A stretch of DNA of 39,448 nt. Source: a virus. Below are positions 16,022 through 24,041 of the stretch, one piece after another. Every line of letters begins with the position of its first letter. Position 1 is the stretch's first letter. A program made the position numbers and the translations under genes. The stretch lies in IMG/VR virus record IMGVR_UViG_3300025525_000043, positions 1 through 39,448 of that record. One strand, given 5' to 3'. The notes below the pieces were generated by a model that was given only the letters and a program-made list of their open reading frames with translations, did no database searches and was not told the origin of the DNA.

Positions 16022-16541
16022 GTTGTGCTCCAGTCAAAAAGTTATCGCGCCCGGCAATTGCAGAGTCAAGCGTCTTGAACGTACCCATGTGTGTCATTCG
16101 CCCGCCCACCCTGAGCACAACTCGGTACGTTCCATTACTACGCTGCCTTACCGCGTACGGTAGCCCGCTTGTGCAGTGGCTGCGCCGCACGTTTTCTCGG
16201 AGCGTCACCAAGCGTAGATTTGAAAATGCGTTGTTGTCCTTGTCACCGTCGATGTGGTCTATGGTCAACCCGGTGCCGTCTTTGGAGTGATACGCCGGTT
16301 GCGTTTGCGTGAAGCACTCGTACACGATCTGGTAATGGAGCCTCATCTTTTTAGCGAACTGAGACTGCCTTCTTCCGTGCGTGTTGATAATCCCCTTAGC
16401 CACATACCAGACCGGCTGCTTGATCCTTGGGTCAAACGTCATGATCGTGCCGTCGCTAAAGGCGCACACGTTCTGCATTACCGGATGGCGCACGCCCCCG
16501 GCGGGTAACGGTGGCACTTGCTGATTCAACGCGATAGCCAT
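16011..16541 (-). CDS. HNH homing endonuclease with AP2-like domain
   Basis: The product is 176 residues. The HNH core reads TIDHIDGDKDNNAFSNLRLVT (about residues 94-115). The C-terminal GLPYAVRQRSNGTYRVVLRV...GTFKTLDSAI fits an AP2-type DNA-binding domain. It overlaps the next gene by 11 nt and has a clear AAGGA Shine-Dalgarno. Such free-standing HNH/AP2 genes are mobile elements that spread among phages by cutting DNA at a target site. The N-terminal 30 residues (MAIALNQQVPPLPAGGV) look unrelated and could come from the interrupted neighbouring gene. Confidence 0.85.
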   Translation of the reverse strand: MAIALNQQVPPLPAGGVRHPVMQNVCAFSDGTIMTFDPRIKQPVWYVAKGIINTHGRRQSQFAKKMRLHYQIVYECFTQTQPAYHSKDGTGLTIDHIDGDKDNNAFSNLRLVTLRENVRRSHCTSGLPYAVRQRSNGTYRVVLRVGGRMTHMGTFKTLDSAIAGRDNFLTGAQHGA

Positions 16542-16550
16542 GATGAATCC

Positions 16551-16928
16551 TTACTCGTCAAGTTGCTGGAGAATGTAGGCCGACCCGCCCGTTTTGTAGA
16601 GATACGCTGCGGTGTCGAAAATCCTGTAAGCAGGCGTGCCGCTGGCGTTGCGCACGGTGATGTCGATCAACATCGGGTTGCTGTAGGCCGGGACGCCAGA
16701 GATCACCTCGGTCGTGCTGGCAGCTACGCCGGTCGCCAGTTCCTCGCCGTTGCTGGCGCGAGTCACCCGGTAGCGCGAACCGACGACGATGTTTTCCAGC
16801 GTCAGGTCGGCGTAGAACAGCGGGTCGGTGGGGAGGCGAAATACCCCCGCCGACATCAGGTGCGCCGCCGCGCCGGAGCCGGTTGCGAACCCAACGACAG
16901 TCAACTCACCCAAGGGCATTGCGATCAT
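16551..16928 (-). CDS. Appendage-block hypothetical protein (125 aa)
   Basis: The product is 125 residues starting MIAMPLGELTVVG; the ATG at 16928 overlaps the upstream stop by ATGA. It is beta-rich, with TLENIVVGSRYRVTRASNGEELATG and VRNASGTPAYRIF in the middle to end. The pattern is common in phage tail-fibre accessory proteins. No specific family is recognised. Confidence 0.62.
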   Translation of the reverse strand: MIAMPLGELTVVGFATGSGAAAHLMSAGVFRLPTDPLFYADLTLENIVVGSRYRVTRASNGEELATGVAASTTEVISGVPAYSNPMLIDITVRNASGTPAYRIFDTAAYLYKTGGSAYILQQLDE

Positions 16929-18391
16929 GTCAGTTGCACCGCTGGGCAAGCAAAGAATATGTCTGTGGCGGTCGCCGAAGCACGCCCCCAAAATAGCGTG
17001 GCGAATACCATCGTGTTCTGTCGGATGCTCCCCGTCGTCGTTAGGGCGAGTTTCCGCTTCTCAAGGTTTATCGCCCCCCATACCACCGCGCTCCACGCAG
17101 CGGACGACGAATTCAAAGTCGCACCGGCCCCGAAGGTTGGGCTGGTGGTTTGGGTGACATAGTTGCCGGTCGCGTCGTCGACGTACATGACCGTCATCCA
17201 GCAGTTGTAGCTGTCGAGACTGGTCACGGTGTCCGAGACGAGCATTTCAAGGGTCAGCGTCTTGGCTGCGGTCGCGGAGGAGTAAAACGTCCCGATCTTC
17301 AGCACCATCGGGTCATCGACCACCAGCGTCGTTTTCGGCACGCCGCGCCATGACCACGGAGTCGCTACAGAGTCCGGGGCCACCGCATCCAGTGTCGGGT
17401 AGTTGTACAAGAGATTGCGAGAGTCGAACTCGCCAACAGCAGGCCAGCCGAAAAATGAACCGTAGCCCTTGTCTGCACCGACTACGCTGCATTCGGCCCC
17501 ACTTGACGCATGTGCGTGGTTTATTGACGCGAGTGACGGCATGTTCTTTGGGTAGTCCATGCCGTAAACTTTGATCGCCCCGACCGTTCCGTTAAGGCTC
17601 ATCAGGCTCGAAAAACCAGCATCCGCCCCCGCGCCGTGAACGCGTCCGCCGATAACCGTCATGCCCCCGCCGGCGGCGATGGTGGATGCTGGTGAATGAA
17701 ACACCGCGCCCGTGCTGGCGGAGTTTGTTGAAGTCAATTCGACCGTCGGGTTCACGAAAACCGCATGATTCCCCTTGGTGTACTGGTTGTACGCCGTCGC
17801 GAAAACGCCGCGTGACGCAGGAAGGGCGGCTCGGCGAACCTTGATGTTCTCATGCAGGCCGCCGCTAGCGTTGACGGTTTCTTGGTTGCTGACCGTGGCG
17901 GTGACGATGACGGCATTAACGTCGATGTACAGGTTCCGGGTATTGCTGCCGACGTTCGTGGTGAGCATTGGCACGTTCCGGTTTCCTGACGCGGCAATGA
18001 TCTGGATTTTTTCAGGATTCTCGGCAAACAGGTTGTTCCATGCACGAATCGTGATCCCGTTCCACTCGGTAATCCCTGAAAAACTCAACGTCCCGTTGAT
18101 CCCCGACCATACCGTGCCGCCGTCAAGTACCCACGTCACCCGGTTGGCATCCGTCGCAGCGGCAAGACCAAGGGTGTAGGTAGACGTACTCAGCGTGATG
18201 TCCGCCCCTGCGCTGGACTTTGAACGGATATAAACCACATCCCCGGCGACGAGCGTGCCATAACCAACAGCGGTTCCGGTCAACACGTTGATGTTGTTCC
18301 ACGCCCCGGCTGCACCCGCGCTTGCCGCTTCTGCGGATGTGGTGCCGTCGCCGTTGAAGGTTGCGCCGTGAATGATGTATTTATCAGCCAT
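16925..18391 (-). CDS. Putative tail spike / appendage protein with beta-helix-like region
   Basis: The product is 488 residues. The N-terminus (MADKYIIHGATFNGDGTT...GAWNNINVLTG) and the repeated short beta strands with G, N and T turns (residues about 60-330) resemble right-handed beta-helix or pectate-lyase-like spikes. The C-terminal 130 residues (IGTFYSSATAAKTLTLEMLV...) are beta-rich and may form a lectin-like cap. No catalytic residues are evident. It lies between head and tail genes, an unusual spot for a spike. Confidence 0.65.
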   Translation of the reverse strand: MADKYIIHGATFNGDGTTSAEAASAGAAGAWNNINVLTGTAVGYGTLVAGDVVYIRSKSSAGADITLSTSTYTLGLAAATDANRVTWVLDGGTVWSGINGTLSFSGITEWNGITIRAWNNLFAENPEKIQIIAASGNRNVPMLTTNVGSNTRNLYIDVNAVIVTATVSNQETVNASGGLHENIKVRRAALPASRGVFATAYNQYTKGNHAVFVNPTVELTSTNSASTGAVFHSPASTIAAGGGMTVIGGRVHGAGADAGFSSLMSLNGTVGAIKVYGMDYPKNMPSLASINHAHASSGAECSVVGADKGYGSFFGWPAVGEFDSRNLLYNYPTLDAVAPDSVATPWSWRGVPKTTLVVDDPMVLKIGTFYSSATAAKTLTLEMLVSDTVTSLDSYNCWMTVMYVDDATGNYVTQTTSPTFGAGATLNSSSAAWSAVVWGAINLEKRKLALTTTGSIRQNTMVFATLFWGRASATATDIFFACPAVQLT

Positions 18392-18809
18392 TCAACACCC
18401 CTTCAGCCCAGCCTTCAGCAACCACACCCTCGGCTTCGAGCATCATGCCCAGCGCCATCACCCCGGCTTGGGTGCGCGGATCGTCCAGATCGACGCTGTT
18501 GCCATGCTCATCCGGGGTGGTGAGTTCCATCTTCTTCACCCACGCCTCGACCTGCACCGATTGCTTCTGCATGGTGAGAATTGCCCCGTAGGCCGCATCC
18601 CCCAGCAGTTCGACAAACTCCAGCTTAGATAGGCGACGACGCCCGCCATACATGGTGACGGGTTCAGGCGGCACATCAGGGCCGATCACCGGCACAATCG
18701 TCACCAGTTCTTCCAGCCGCCAGCCTGCCCCTAAATGCGCAGGGATAGGCGTAGCAGCTTCGTACTCGGTGATGATGCCGTCAGGGTCGGTTGCTTTGAA
18801 GGTGGGCAT
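18384..18809 (-). CDS. Tail-fibre-chaperone-like or hypothetical protein (141 aa)
   Basis: The product is 141 residues. The N-terminus (MPTFKATDPDGIITEYEAATPIP) and YGAILTMQKQSVQVEAWVKK in the middle match small proteins found beside phage appendage genes. It overlaps the spike gene by 8 nt and directly follows the stop of a 41-codon frame (TAAATG). It may help fold the downstream spike. No family is confidently assigned. Confidence 0.6.
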   Translation of the reverse strand: MPTFKATDPDGIITEYEAATPIPAHLGAGWRLEELVTIVPVIGPDVPPEPVTMYGGRRRLSKLEFVELLGDAAYGAILTMQKQSVQVEAWVKKMELTTPDEHGNSVDLDDPRTQAGVMALGMMLEAEGVVAEGWAEGVLNG

Positions 18810-18935
18810 TTACTTGTCGTCCTTGGGCGCGATTGCGCGGCTACGGGCGGCGGTCGCCCTCGTCTATTTCGATCGAATTCTGGCAGTGGTCAGGGTCTTA
18901 GCTGCGCCCGGTTGCCCAGGCGCAGGAAAGGCCAT
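18810..18935 (-). pseudogene. 41-codon frame interrupted by an amber codon
   Basis: From an ATG at 18935 the frame reads MAFPAPGQPGAAKTLTTARI..., hits TAG at 18864-18866 (codon 24) and then stays open to a TAA at 18810 that touches the next ATG (TAAATG). The two stops are in the same frame, and the gap between the neighbouring genes is filled by this frame. It may be a decayed small gene, or a readthrough product, or chance. Confidence 0.3.
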
Positions 18936-18943
18936 CCGTGCTA

Positions 18944-19432
18944 TCAATCAATGATGGCGGAGATCGCCAGCGTGCTGGCTTCGCGGGCGCCATAGAGCTG
19001 ATACTCGACCAGGCCGACAGCGTTGGCCATCAACAGCAGGTCGGCACGGATGCAATCGAATCCGTTGGAGACGTCGAGGTCGCTTGCCTTAACGTCTATC
19101 ACGTACATCGCGTTCTTGTTGTCGGTCGTCAGCGTCGTGAAAGTGTTGTTGGTGACGGAGGTTTCGGTCAGGGTGTCGCCGGCGGCCGCGTCGAGGTTGG
19201 CGAACATCGTATCGAAGGCAAGCGCCTTTTCGCCGGTGCCGGCCACCGCGGTGGCCTGCTTGAGCGTGAGGGCGCCGCCAGTAACGGTGGCGGCGTTGTC
19301 GACAAAGAGTTTGACGAGGCAACCAGCATAACCCTTGAGGCTGACGTAATCGCAGTCGCCGTTGGTGGTGGCGAGTGCACCGATGATGGGTGACCCGAAA
19401 ACGGACTTAGTGCTGTGGAGTGGGCTGTTCAT
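18944..19432 (-). CDS. Head accessory/decoration candidate
   Basis: The product is 162 residues. The start MNSPLHST at 19432 was chosen over an ATG five codons upstream because AAAGGA lies 6 nt before it; the same Shine-Dalgarno context precedes the internal capsid start. The protein is beta-rich (GYAGCLVKLFVDNAATVTGGALTLKQATAVAGTGEKALAF) with no enzymatic motif. It is the gene immediately downstream of the major capsid gene, where capsid decoration proteins usually lie. The family is not identified. Confidence 0.65.
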   Translation of the reverse strand: MNSPLHSTKSVFGSPIIGALATTNGDCDYVSLKGYAGCLVKLFVDNAATVTGGALTLKQATAVAGTGEKALAFDTMFANLDAAAGDTLTETSVTNNTFTTLTTDNKNAMYVIDVKASDLDVSNGFDCIRADLLLMANAVGLVEYQLYGAREASTLAISAIID

Positions 19433-19496
19433 GGTGTGTCCTTTCAATGAAGATTAGATTCATTTCGGCCCCGGCTGATGCCGGGGCGATGGGTCA

Positions 19497-20789
19497 TCAG
19501 GCGCGGGCGGCCAGGGCCACGAAGTGGGAGCGGGTGACCGTGCTGTTGGGCGGGGTGACGACGGATGCCAGCGATGGCTGGCCGTCCATGCGGAAAACCA
19601 GTTTGAACGCCTGGATGTCCTGATCGAACCACAAGTGCATCGACTGACTGAACGCGGGGCCGCCGGCCTTGGTGATGGAGCGATAGCCGGCCATGTTGGC
19701 AAGGATGATGTCACCCTGGTCGCCGACGGTGTCGCAGGCATCGGTCATCAAGATCGGGCGGCCCATGAGCAGGCCATCTGGTGCGTTGCGCATACCCTGC
19801 GTCGGCGCGGTGAAGATCGGCTGGTCGCCGATGGTCATCACGATCAACTGCGCGTAGGCGTCGGGGTTGAGCAGCCACACCAGGTTGGCACCGGCGCCCT
19901 TGATGCAACGGCCGTACATCTTGGCCACGTTGGTTGCGTTGATGGTGTCGGCGGGCTGGCTGGTTTCCTTGGCCTGCGCAACCAGCGAAGCGGCGGCAAG
20001 AATGCCCAGCGGCATGCCCGCGCCGGTGCCGTTGATGATGGCGTCGTTGGATTTCCAGAGCACGGCCTCGGACATTTTCTTGCTGAGGTGGGCGCTCATT
20101 GCGGCGGAGTCAGCCAGCAGCTCGTCGGTGGCGGGGACCAGCACGCGGAGCTTGTGCAGTTCCAGGCGCGCCTTGCCGAGCACGGGCTTTTTCTGGCTGG
20201 CGGTTTCGCCCTCGCCGTCCCATGTTGCTGTGATACCCGTAGAACCCCATGGGGTGGTTTCGTCCTTGGGGAAGGTCATGCTGTTGCCGGTGACCGGGGT
20301 GTCGTCGGCCATTGCCAGCAGGCTCTGCTCTTCCAGCGCGGTGGAATAGATGTCGGTGGCGAACTGCTCGGGCACGGAAAAGCCGCCGTCCGGGCCGCTG
20401 CCTTCGTTGCCGTAGGTGGTGGCAGCAGCCTGCAGGCGCGGGTCGAGGCGGCCGTTGCCCAGTGCAGCGGCGCGGACGTGAAAGGCGTATTCGCCAAACG
20501 ACTTGAAGCCGAATGTCTTGGTGTCGAGGTTGCTATCGATACGTGCGCCCTGGCCGAATGCGGCATGGGCCGGGCCTGCCGAGGCAGCAGCCAGCAGCTT
20601 GGCGTTGAGCTGGTCCAGCGTCCAGCCTTCGGACACGGCCTGCATGGCGAGCGCTTCGCCGCCGAATTTGGCGAATGCTTTGCCGGTGTCGGTCAGCTCA
20701 CGTGCACGCGCCTGGTAGTCGGCAACGGCTTTGGCTTGGATGGCGGCGACGTCTTGCGGTGCCGCCGGGGTCGGGATGATTTCGGGCAT
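19497..20789 (-). CDS. Major capsid protein from an internal start within the fusion gene
   Basis: Inside the ClpP-capsid gene an ATG at 20789 (MPEIIPTPAAPQD) is preceded by AAAGGACAAACC, a strong Shine-Dalgarno at 6-8 nt. The same motif AAAGGACACACC precedes the next downstream gene. Translation from here gives 430 residues: the capsid region without the protease. It falls at the junction of the two domains, so independent translation of many capsid subunits per protease is likely. This mirrors nested starts such as lambda C/Nu3, but is inferred. Confidence 0.7.
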   Translation of the reverse strand: MPEIIPTPAAPQDVAAIQAKAVADYQARARELTDTGKAFAKFGGEALAMQAVSEGWTLDQLNAKLLAAASAGPAHAAFGQGARIDSNLDTKTFGFKSFGEYAFHVRAAALGNGRLDPRLQAAATTYGNEGSGPDGGFSVPEQFATDIYSTALEEQSLLAMADDTPVTGNSMTFPKDETTPWGSTGITATWDGEGETASQKKPVLGKARLELHKLRVLVPATDELLADSAAMSAHLSKKMSEAVLWKSNDAIINGTGAGMPLGILAAASLVAQAKETSQPADTINATNVAKMYGRCIKGAGANLVWLLNPDAYAQLIVMTIGDQPIFTAPTQGMRNAPDGLLMGRPILMTDACDTVGDQGDIILANMAGYRSITKAGGPAFSQSMHLWFDQDIQAFKLVFRMDGQPSLASVVTPPNSTVTRSHFVALAARA

Positions 20790-21458
20790 GGTTTGTCCTT
20801 TCGAGACGATGGATGCGGCGGCAGCCGCGGGAAGATTCACGGCCGGCGCTGCGTTGGGCTGCGCCGGTTGAGTGAAACGGTTGGCGCTGGCGGCAATCGC
20901 CAGCGCGGGAGTAATCTGGTCGCACAGCCCGGCTTCCATCGCCTCGGCGGCGTTGTACCAGTGGTCCTTGCCGTCGGTGAGCAGGGCCATGACGGCGGCG
21001 GTGTCCATGCCGGTCTTGGCGACGTAGCTGGTGGCCATGGCGCTGGCGAAGGTGTCGAGCACGGCGGCCTGCTCGCGCAGTTCGGCGCTGTTGCCGGATA
21101 CCGAACCCCATGGTGCGTGGATCATCATGGTGGCGTTCTCGGCCATCTCCACGGTGTCGCCCGCCATGGCGATCAGGCTGGCGATCGACAGCGCAACTCC
21201 GTCGACGCACACGGTGACACTGGCGCGGTGGCGCTTGATCGCGTTGTAGATGGCGATGCCGTCGACCACGCTGCCGCCGAACGAGTTGATGCGCACGGTG
21301 ATGGCATCGACGTCGAGCGCGTTGACCTCGGCGAGGAAGCTGCTGGCAGTGACGGTCTCTGCCCACCAGCTTTCGCCGATGTCGCCATAGATGAAGATTT
21401 CAGCGGCGGCCTTGCGGTCTTCGGTGGCCGCGCGGGCCTTGATGTCGTACCACTTCAT
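19497..21458 (-). CDS. ClpP-like prohead protease fused to HK97-fold major capsid protein
   Basis: One frame of 653 residues. Residues about 15-200 are a ClpP/S14-type protease: INSFGGSVVDGIAIYNAI, the nucleophile Ser in GVALSIASLIAMAG, and the His in MMIHAPWG. Residues about 224-653 are an HK97-type capsid protein with a helical delta-like region (AKAVADYQARARELTDTG...) and the capsid core (GGFSVPEQFATDIY, WDGEGETASQKKP, DGLLMGRPILMTD). The protease should cut scaffold or delta residues during head maturation. Protease-capsid fusions are known in some siphophages. An internal start (20789) could release capsid protein alone. It overlaps the portal gene by 4 nt. Confidence 0.9.
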   Translation of the reverse strand: MKWYDIKARAATEDRKAAAEIFIYGDIGESWWAETVTASSFLAEVNALDVDAITVRINSFGGSVVDGIAIYNAIKRHRASVTVCVDGVALSIASLIAMAGDTVEMAENATMMIHAPWGSVSGNSAELREQAAVLDTFASAMATSYVAKTGMDTAAVMALLTDGKDHWYNAAEAMEAGLCDQITPALAIAASANRFTQPAQPNAAPAVNLPAAAAASIVSKGQTMPEIIPTPAAPQDVAAIQAKAVADYQARARELTDTGKAFAKFGGEALAMQAVSEGWTLDQLNAKLLAAASAGPAHAAFGQGARIDSNLDTKTFGFKSFGEYAFHVRAAALGNGRLDPRLQAAATTYGNEGSGPDGGFSVPEQFATDIYSTALEEQSLLAMADDTPVTGNSMTFPKDETTPWGSTGITATWDGEGETASQKKPVLGKARLELHKLRVLVPATDELLADSAAMSAHLSKKMSEAVLWKSNDAIINGTGAGMPLGILAAASLVAQAKETSQPADTINATNVAKMYGRCIKGAGANLVWLLNPDAYAQLIVMTIGDQPIFTAPTQGMRNAPDGLLMGRPILMTDACDTVGDQGDIILANMAGYRSITKAGGPAFSQSMHLWFDQDIQAFKLVFRMDGQPSLASVVTPPNSTVTRSHFVALAARA

Positions 21459-23164
21459 GGGGTGGCTCCTTCGGGTTTGTTGGGATCTTTGTCTTCGTCT
21501 TCGTCGGCATCCGCATCCGCGTCCGCCTCGTCATCCGGCTTGCTCTTGTCCGCACCAGGTGCAGCGGGGGCTTGCTGGAACGGCGCCGGCTTCGGCGGGT
21601 TGAGGTCGACGCCGTAGCTTTTGGCCAGCGCGGCGTCGTCGCGGATTTCGGCCAGCACTTCTTCCAGGTCGAGTCCCTGCTCGGCCAGCACGCGGCGGTG
21701 GCTGGTGAGCTTGAGGTTGAGCGCCTTTTCCTTGGCCTCGATGTCGTCCTTGGGGTTGACCCAGTCCCAGCGCCGGCCGGCGAATACCGGGGCCATGTAC
21801 TTGTCGCGCTGGGCGGCGCGCAGCTGCGCCAGGGGGCGCTTGGGCGACAGCAGCGCGGCGTCTAGCCAGGCGCCGTAGGTGTCCCAGGCGTAGGAGTCGA
21901 TCATCCAGGACTGCAGTGCTTTCCAGCGGTCGCGCTCGTCGAGCACGGCGTGGCGAATGCTGGTCCAGGTGACGCTGCTGCGGTCTCCGGACACCGACTC
22001 ATAGCTGACGCCGAAGCCGGTGGCCACGCCGCGCAGGGCGGCCAGCACAAACGGGCCGTAGGCGTCGCTCGGATAGTTGGGGTTCCAGTCGGTAACCTTG
22101 GTGCCGCGCGGCAGGATGTCGATGCTGCCCTTTTGGCTGTTGAAGAACAGCGCGCCGTCGCGGGCGTCGTCGGCGCTTTCGGGCGAGTGGCTGTCGGCCC
22201 AATCGGCGGCCTGCCCTTCGGCATCCTCCAGCAGCATGAACTTGTCGGCACCCAGGCGCGCGGCCAGGATTGCGGCATCGTCGAACTCGCCCAGCTGGTA
22301 CAGGCGCGACATCGCCGCGTGCATCCACGGCACGCCGCGCACTTGCTCGGGGCGGTCGGCGATGAAGTAGTGCTTCAACACGTCGGCGCTGTAGCGCACG
22401 CGCTCGCCGGTGCCGCGCTTGGTGTCGCCGGGGTGAACGGTGCGCAGGTGGTAGGCAACCGGGCGGCCGGACGCTTCGATCTCGACGCCCATCACGATGC
22501 GGTTGCCGTTGGGCAGGTCGACGTTATAGGTTTCGTCGAGCCAGTCAGATTCCAGCATCTGGTAGCGGATACCGCAGCGGCTGGTGGGGTCGGTCACATG
22601 CTTGACCAACGCTTCGCCGTCGCGGGCCACCGTGCGGGCCAGCAGACGCTCGAAGGCGGCGCGCGACAGTTTGCCGGTGACGTCGAACTGCCCGGCGCGG
22701 CTGTGTTCCGCCCACGCCAGCTCGATGAGATTGTTGGCTGTCTTGTCCGGGATGAACTGAAAATCCGGCGCCGGCCCCAGGTCGACCGCACGCGACTGCA
22801 CGCTGATGCCGGTGGCGCCGACGATGTTGCCTTCCACCAGCTCGAGGAACTTCTTGGCGTAGGGGTCGTTGCGCTCCAGCTCACGCGAGCGGGCCCGCAT
22901 GGTGGCCAGGTTGTAGCGGATGTCGCGGTTGGCGTTGCCGTGGCTGATCGACCACTGCGAATTGACGCGCGACACCTGGCCGCCGTCATAGCTGGCCCGC
23001 AGGCGGCGCGCCTGGTGTGAGGCCAGCACACGCGGCGGCTGGGAGGCCATGCGATGCACCGCCTCCCAGTTCTTGACGCGCTGCGGGGCGGGACGCTCGT
23101 CGCCCTTGGCAACGACCCGAACCGGGCCCAGGCTCACATCGACGAGCAGTTCAGGCGCGCCCAT
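21455..23164 (-). CDS. Portal protein (lambda gpB family)
   Basis: The product is 569 residues. Family features include NANRDIRYNLATMRARSRELERNDPYAKKFLELVEGNIVG, GTGERVRYSADVLKHYF, WMHAAMSRLYQLGEFDDAAILAARLGA and SYAWDTYG. These match lambda-type portals, the dodecameric ring at the packaging vertex. The C-terminus is very acidic, with a run of alternating Asp/Ala codons (21487-21545) that may interact with packaged DNA or scaffold. It overlaps both neighbours by one codon or less. Confidence 0.92.
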   Translation of the reverse strand: MGAPELLVDVSLGPVRVVAKGDERPAPQRVKNWEAVHRMASQPPRVLASHQARRLRASYDGGQVSRVNSQWSISHGNANRDIRYNLATMRARSRELERNDPYAKKFLELVEGNIVGATGISVQSRAVDLGPAPDFQFIPDKTANNLIELAWAEHSRAGQFDVTGKLSRAAFERLLARTVARDGEALVKHVTDPTSRCGIRYQMLESDWLDETYNVDLPNGNRIVMGVEIEASGRPVAYHLRTVHPGDTKRGTGERVRYSADVLKHYFIADRPEQVRGVPWMHAAMSRLYQLGEFDDAAILAARLGADKFMLLEDAEGQAADWADSHSPESADDARDGALFFNSQKGSIDILPRGTKVTDWNPNYPSDAYGPFVLAALRGVATGFGVSYESVSGDRSSVTWTSIRHAVLDERDRWKALQSWMIDSYAWDTYGAWLDAALLSPKRPLAQLRAAQRDKYMAPVFAGRRWDWVNPKDDIEAKEKALNLKLTSHRRVLAEQGLDLEEVLAEIRDDAALAKSYGVDLNPPKPAPFQQAPAAPGADKSKPDDEADADADADEDEDKDPNKPEGATP

Positions 23165-23724
23165 CAGCCCACCGCCAGTATGCGGTTGCTACGGATGCCC
23201 TTGGCGGCGCGATCTTCCTTTGCCACTTCGGCTTCGTAGTAGCGGATCAACGTGGTGATCTCGTCCGGGGCTCGAAACTTCATCACCCGACCGGCAATCG
23301 AATACTCGGCCACATGCAGCTGGCCTTTCTCCATGTAGCTTTTGAGTGCGGCACGGGCGGCATCCAGCGCAATCTGGTTGTCGCTGCGGCCGTCGTGCGC
23401 CGTGGCCACCGCCAGGTCCGGCAGGATCGTGACAACAGCCGATTCGAGCGTGACACGCTCCAGCGATCCGCCGGAGCCTTTCTCCACATACGCCACCAGC
23501 GTCGCCGTGCCGGCAGTGAACGTCGCGCTGACCGCCGCGCTGATCGCCACACTGTGCACCGCGCCCGCCGCCGTCGCCGCAATCTCAGCAGCCGTGCCAG
23601 CCGGCCACAGCAGCCGATACTTCAGCGCCCAGCCATCGGCCGCGGAATAGTCCTCAAGCGTCCGCTCCCAGGCGACAGAATCGCCTGCGCGGATCTCGGT
23701 GGGCTCGTTGGTGGGTGTATCCAT
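23164..23724 (-). CDS. Head-tail connector-like protein with Ig-like and gpW-like parts
   Basis: The product is 186 residues. Residues about 10-110 form an Ig-like beta domain. From about 120 a helical gpW-like segment follows (DAARAALKSYMEKGQ...SIAGRVMKFRAPDEITTLIRYYEAEV), in the position where lambda carries W, between terminase and portal. The ATG at 23724 lies 24 nt after hairpin copy 3 and has no clear Shine-Dalgarno. It abuts the portal gene by 1 nt. A joining function is inferred from similarity in pattern to gpW. Confidence 0.65.
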   Translation of the reverse strand: MDTPTNEPTEIRAGDSVAWERTLEDYSAADGWALKYRLLWPAGTAAEIAATAAGAVHSVAISAAVSATFTAGTATLVAYVEKGSGGSLERVTLESAVVTILPDLAVATAHDGRSDNQIALDAARAALKSYMEKGQLHVAEYSIAGRVMKFRAPDEITTLIRYYEAEVAKEDRAAKGIRSNRILAVG

Positions 23725-23748
23725 GCCTGCCAGCGTGGCAGGGGGCGC

Positions 23749-23775
23749 GCGACATTTGTAGGCAAGGAATGTCGC
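23749..23775 (-). repeat. 27 bp hairpin element, copy 3 (upstream of portal-proximal gene)
   Basis: Identical to copies at 2536 and 13387. The 24 nt before the ATG at 23724 contain CCTGCCA-CGC-TGGCAGG, a second 7-bp palindrome directly before the start codon, so two hairpins are stacked in the leader. It lies 14 nt downstream of the Mor-like gene. Confidence 0.9.
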
Positions 23776-23789
23776 GGGGGTGACAGGCG

Positions 23790-24041
23790 CTACCGCAATC
23801 GCCGCAGCCGCTGCACCTGCCGCACGCTGATGCCCAGCATCTTCGACACCTGCTGCGGGGGCGAGCCGTCCAGCGCGTCCAGCTTGGACAGGTGGTCACT
23901 CTTTTTATAGGACGGCACATAAAGCCGCTCGCCGCCGCAGTGGGCGCTGAACCCCTGCTTGATCAGGTCCTTCTGCTCGGCGGTGATGCCCGGCACCTCG
24001 GCAAGGATCATCCCCAGGTACACATACAGATTGTTCGACAT
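23790..24041 (-). CDS. Mor-like transcription activator / HTH protein
   Basis: The product is 83 residues. The middle (GFSAHCGGERLYVPS) matches the GGxxxYIPK-type region of Mor/C activators and the C-terminus (GSPPQQVSKMLGISVRQVQRLRRLR) is a helix-turn-helix. Mor and C of phage Mu activate middle and late transcription by binding inverted repeats. The gene lies directly before hairpin element copy 3, but binding to it is speculative. It overlaps the large terminase gene by 1 nt. Compact, with no effector domain. Confidence 0.75.
   Translation of the reverse strand: MSNNLYVYLGMILAEVPGITAEQKDLIKQGFSAHCGGERLYVPSYKKSDHLSKLDALDGSPPQQVSKMLGISVRQVQRLRRLR

Noticed and set aside
21487-21545. Repeat tract in the portal gene as a mobile element scar
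   Set aside because: It encodes an acidic Asp/Ala/Glu tail of the portal, a usual low-complexity C-terminus.
19524-21617. Long rightward open frame opposite the capsid gene
   Set aside because: It mirrors GC-rich third codon positions of the true capsid gene and shows no domain pattern.
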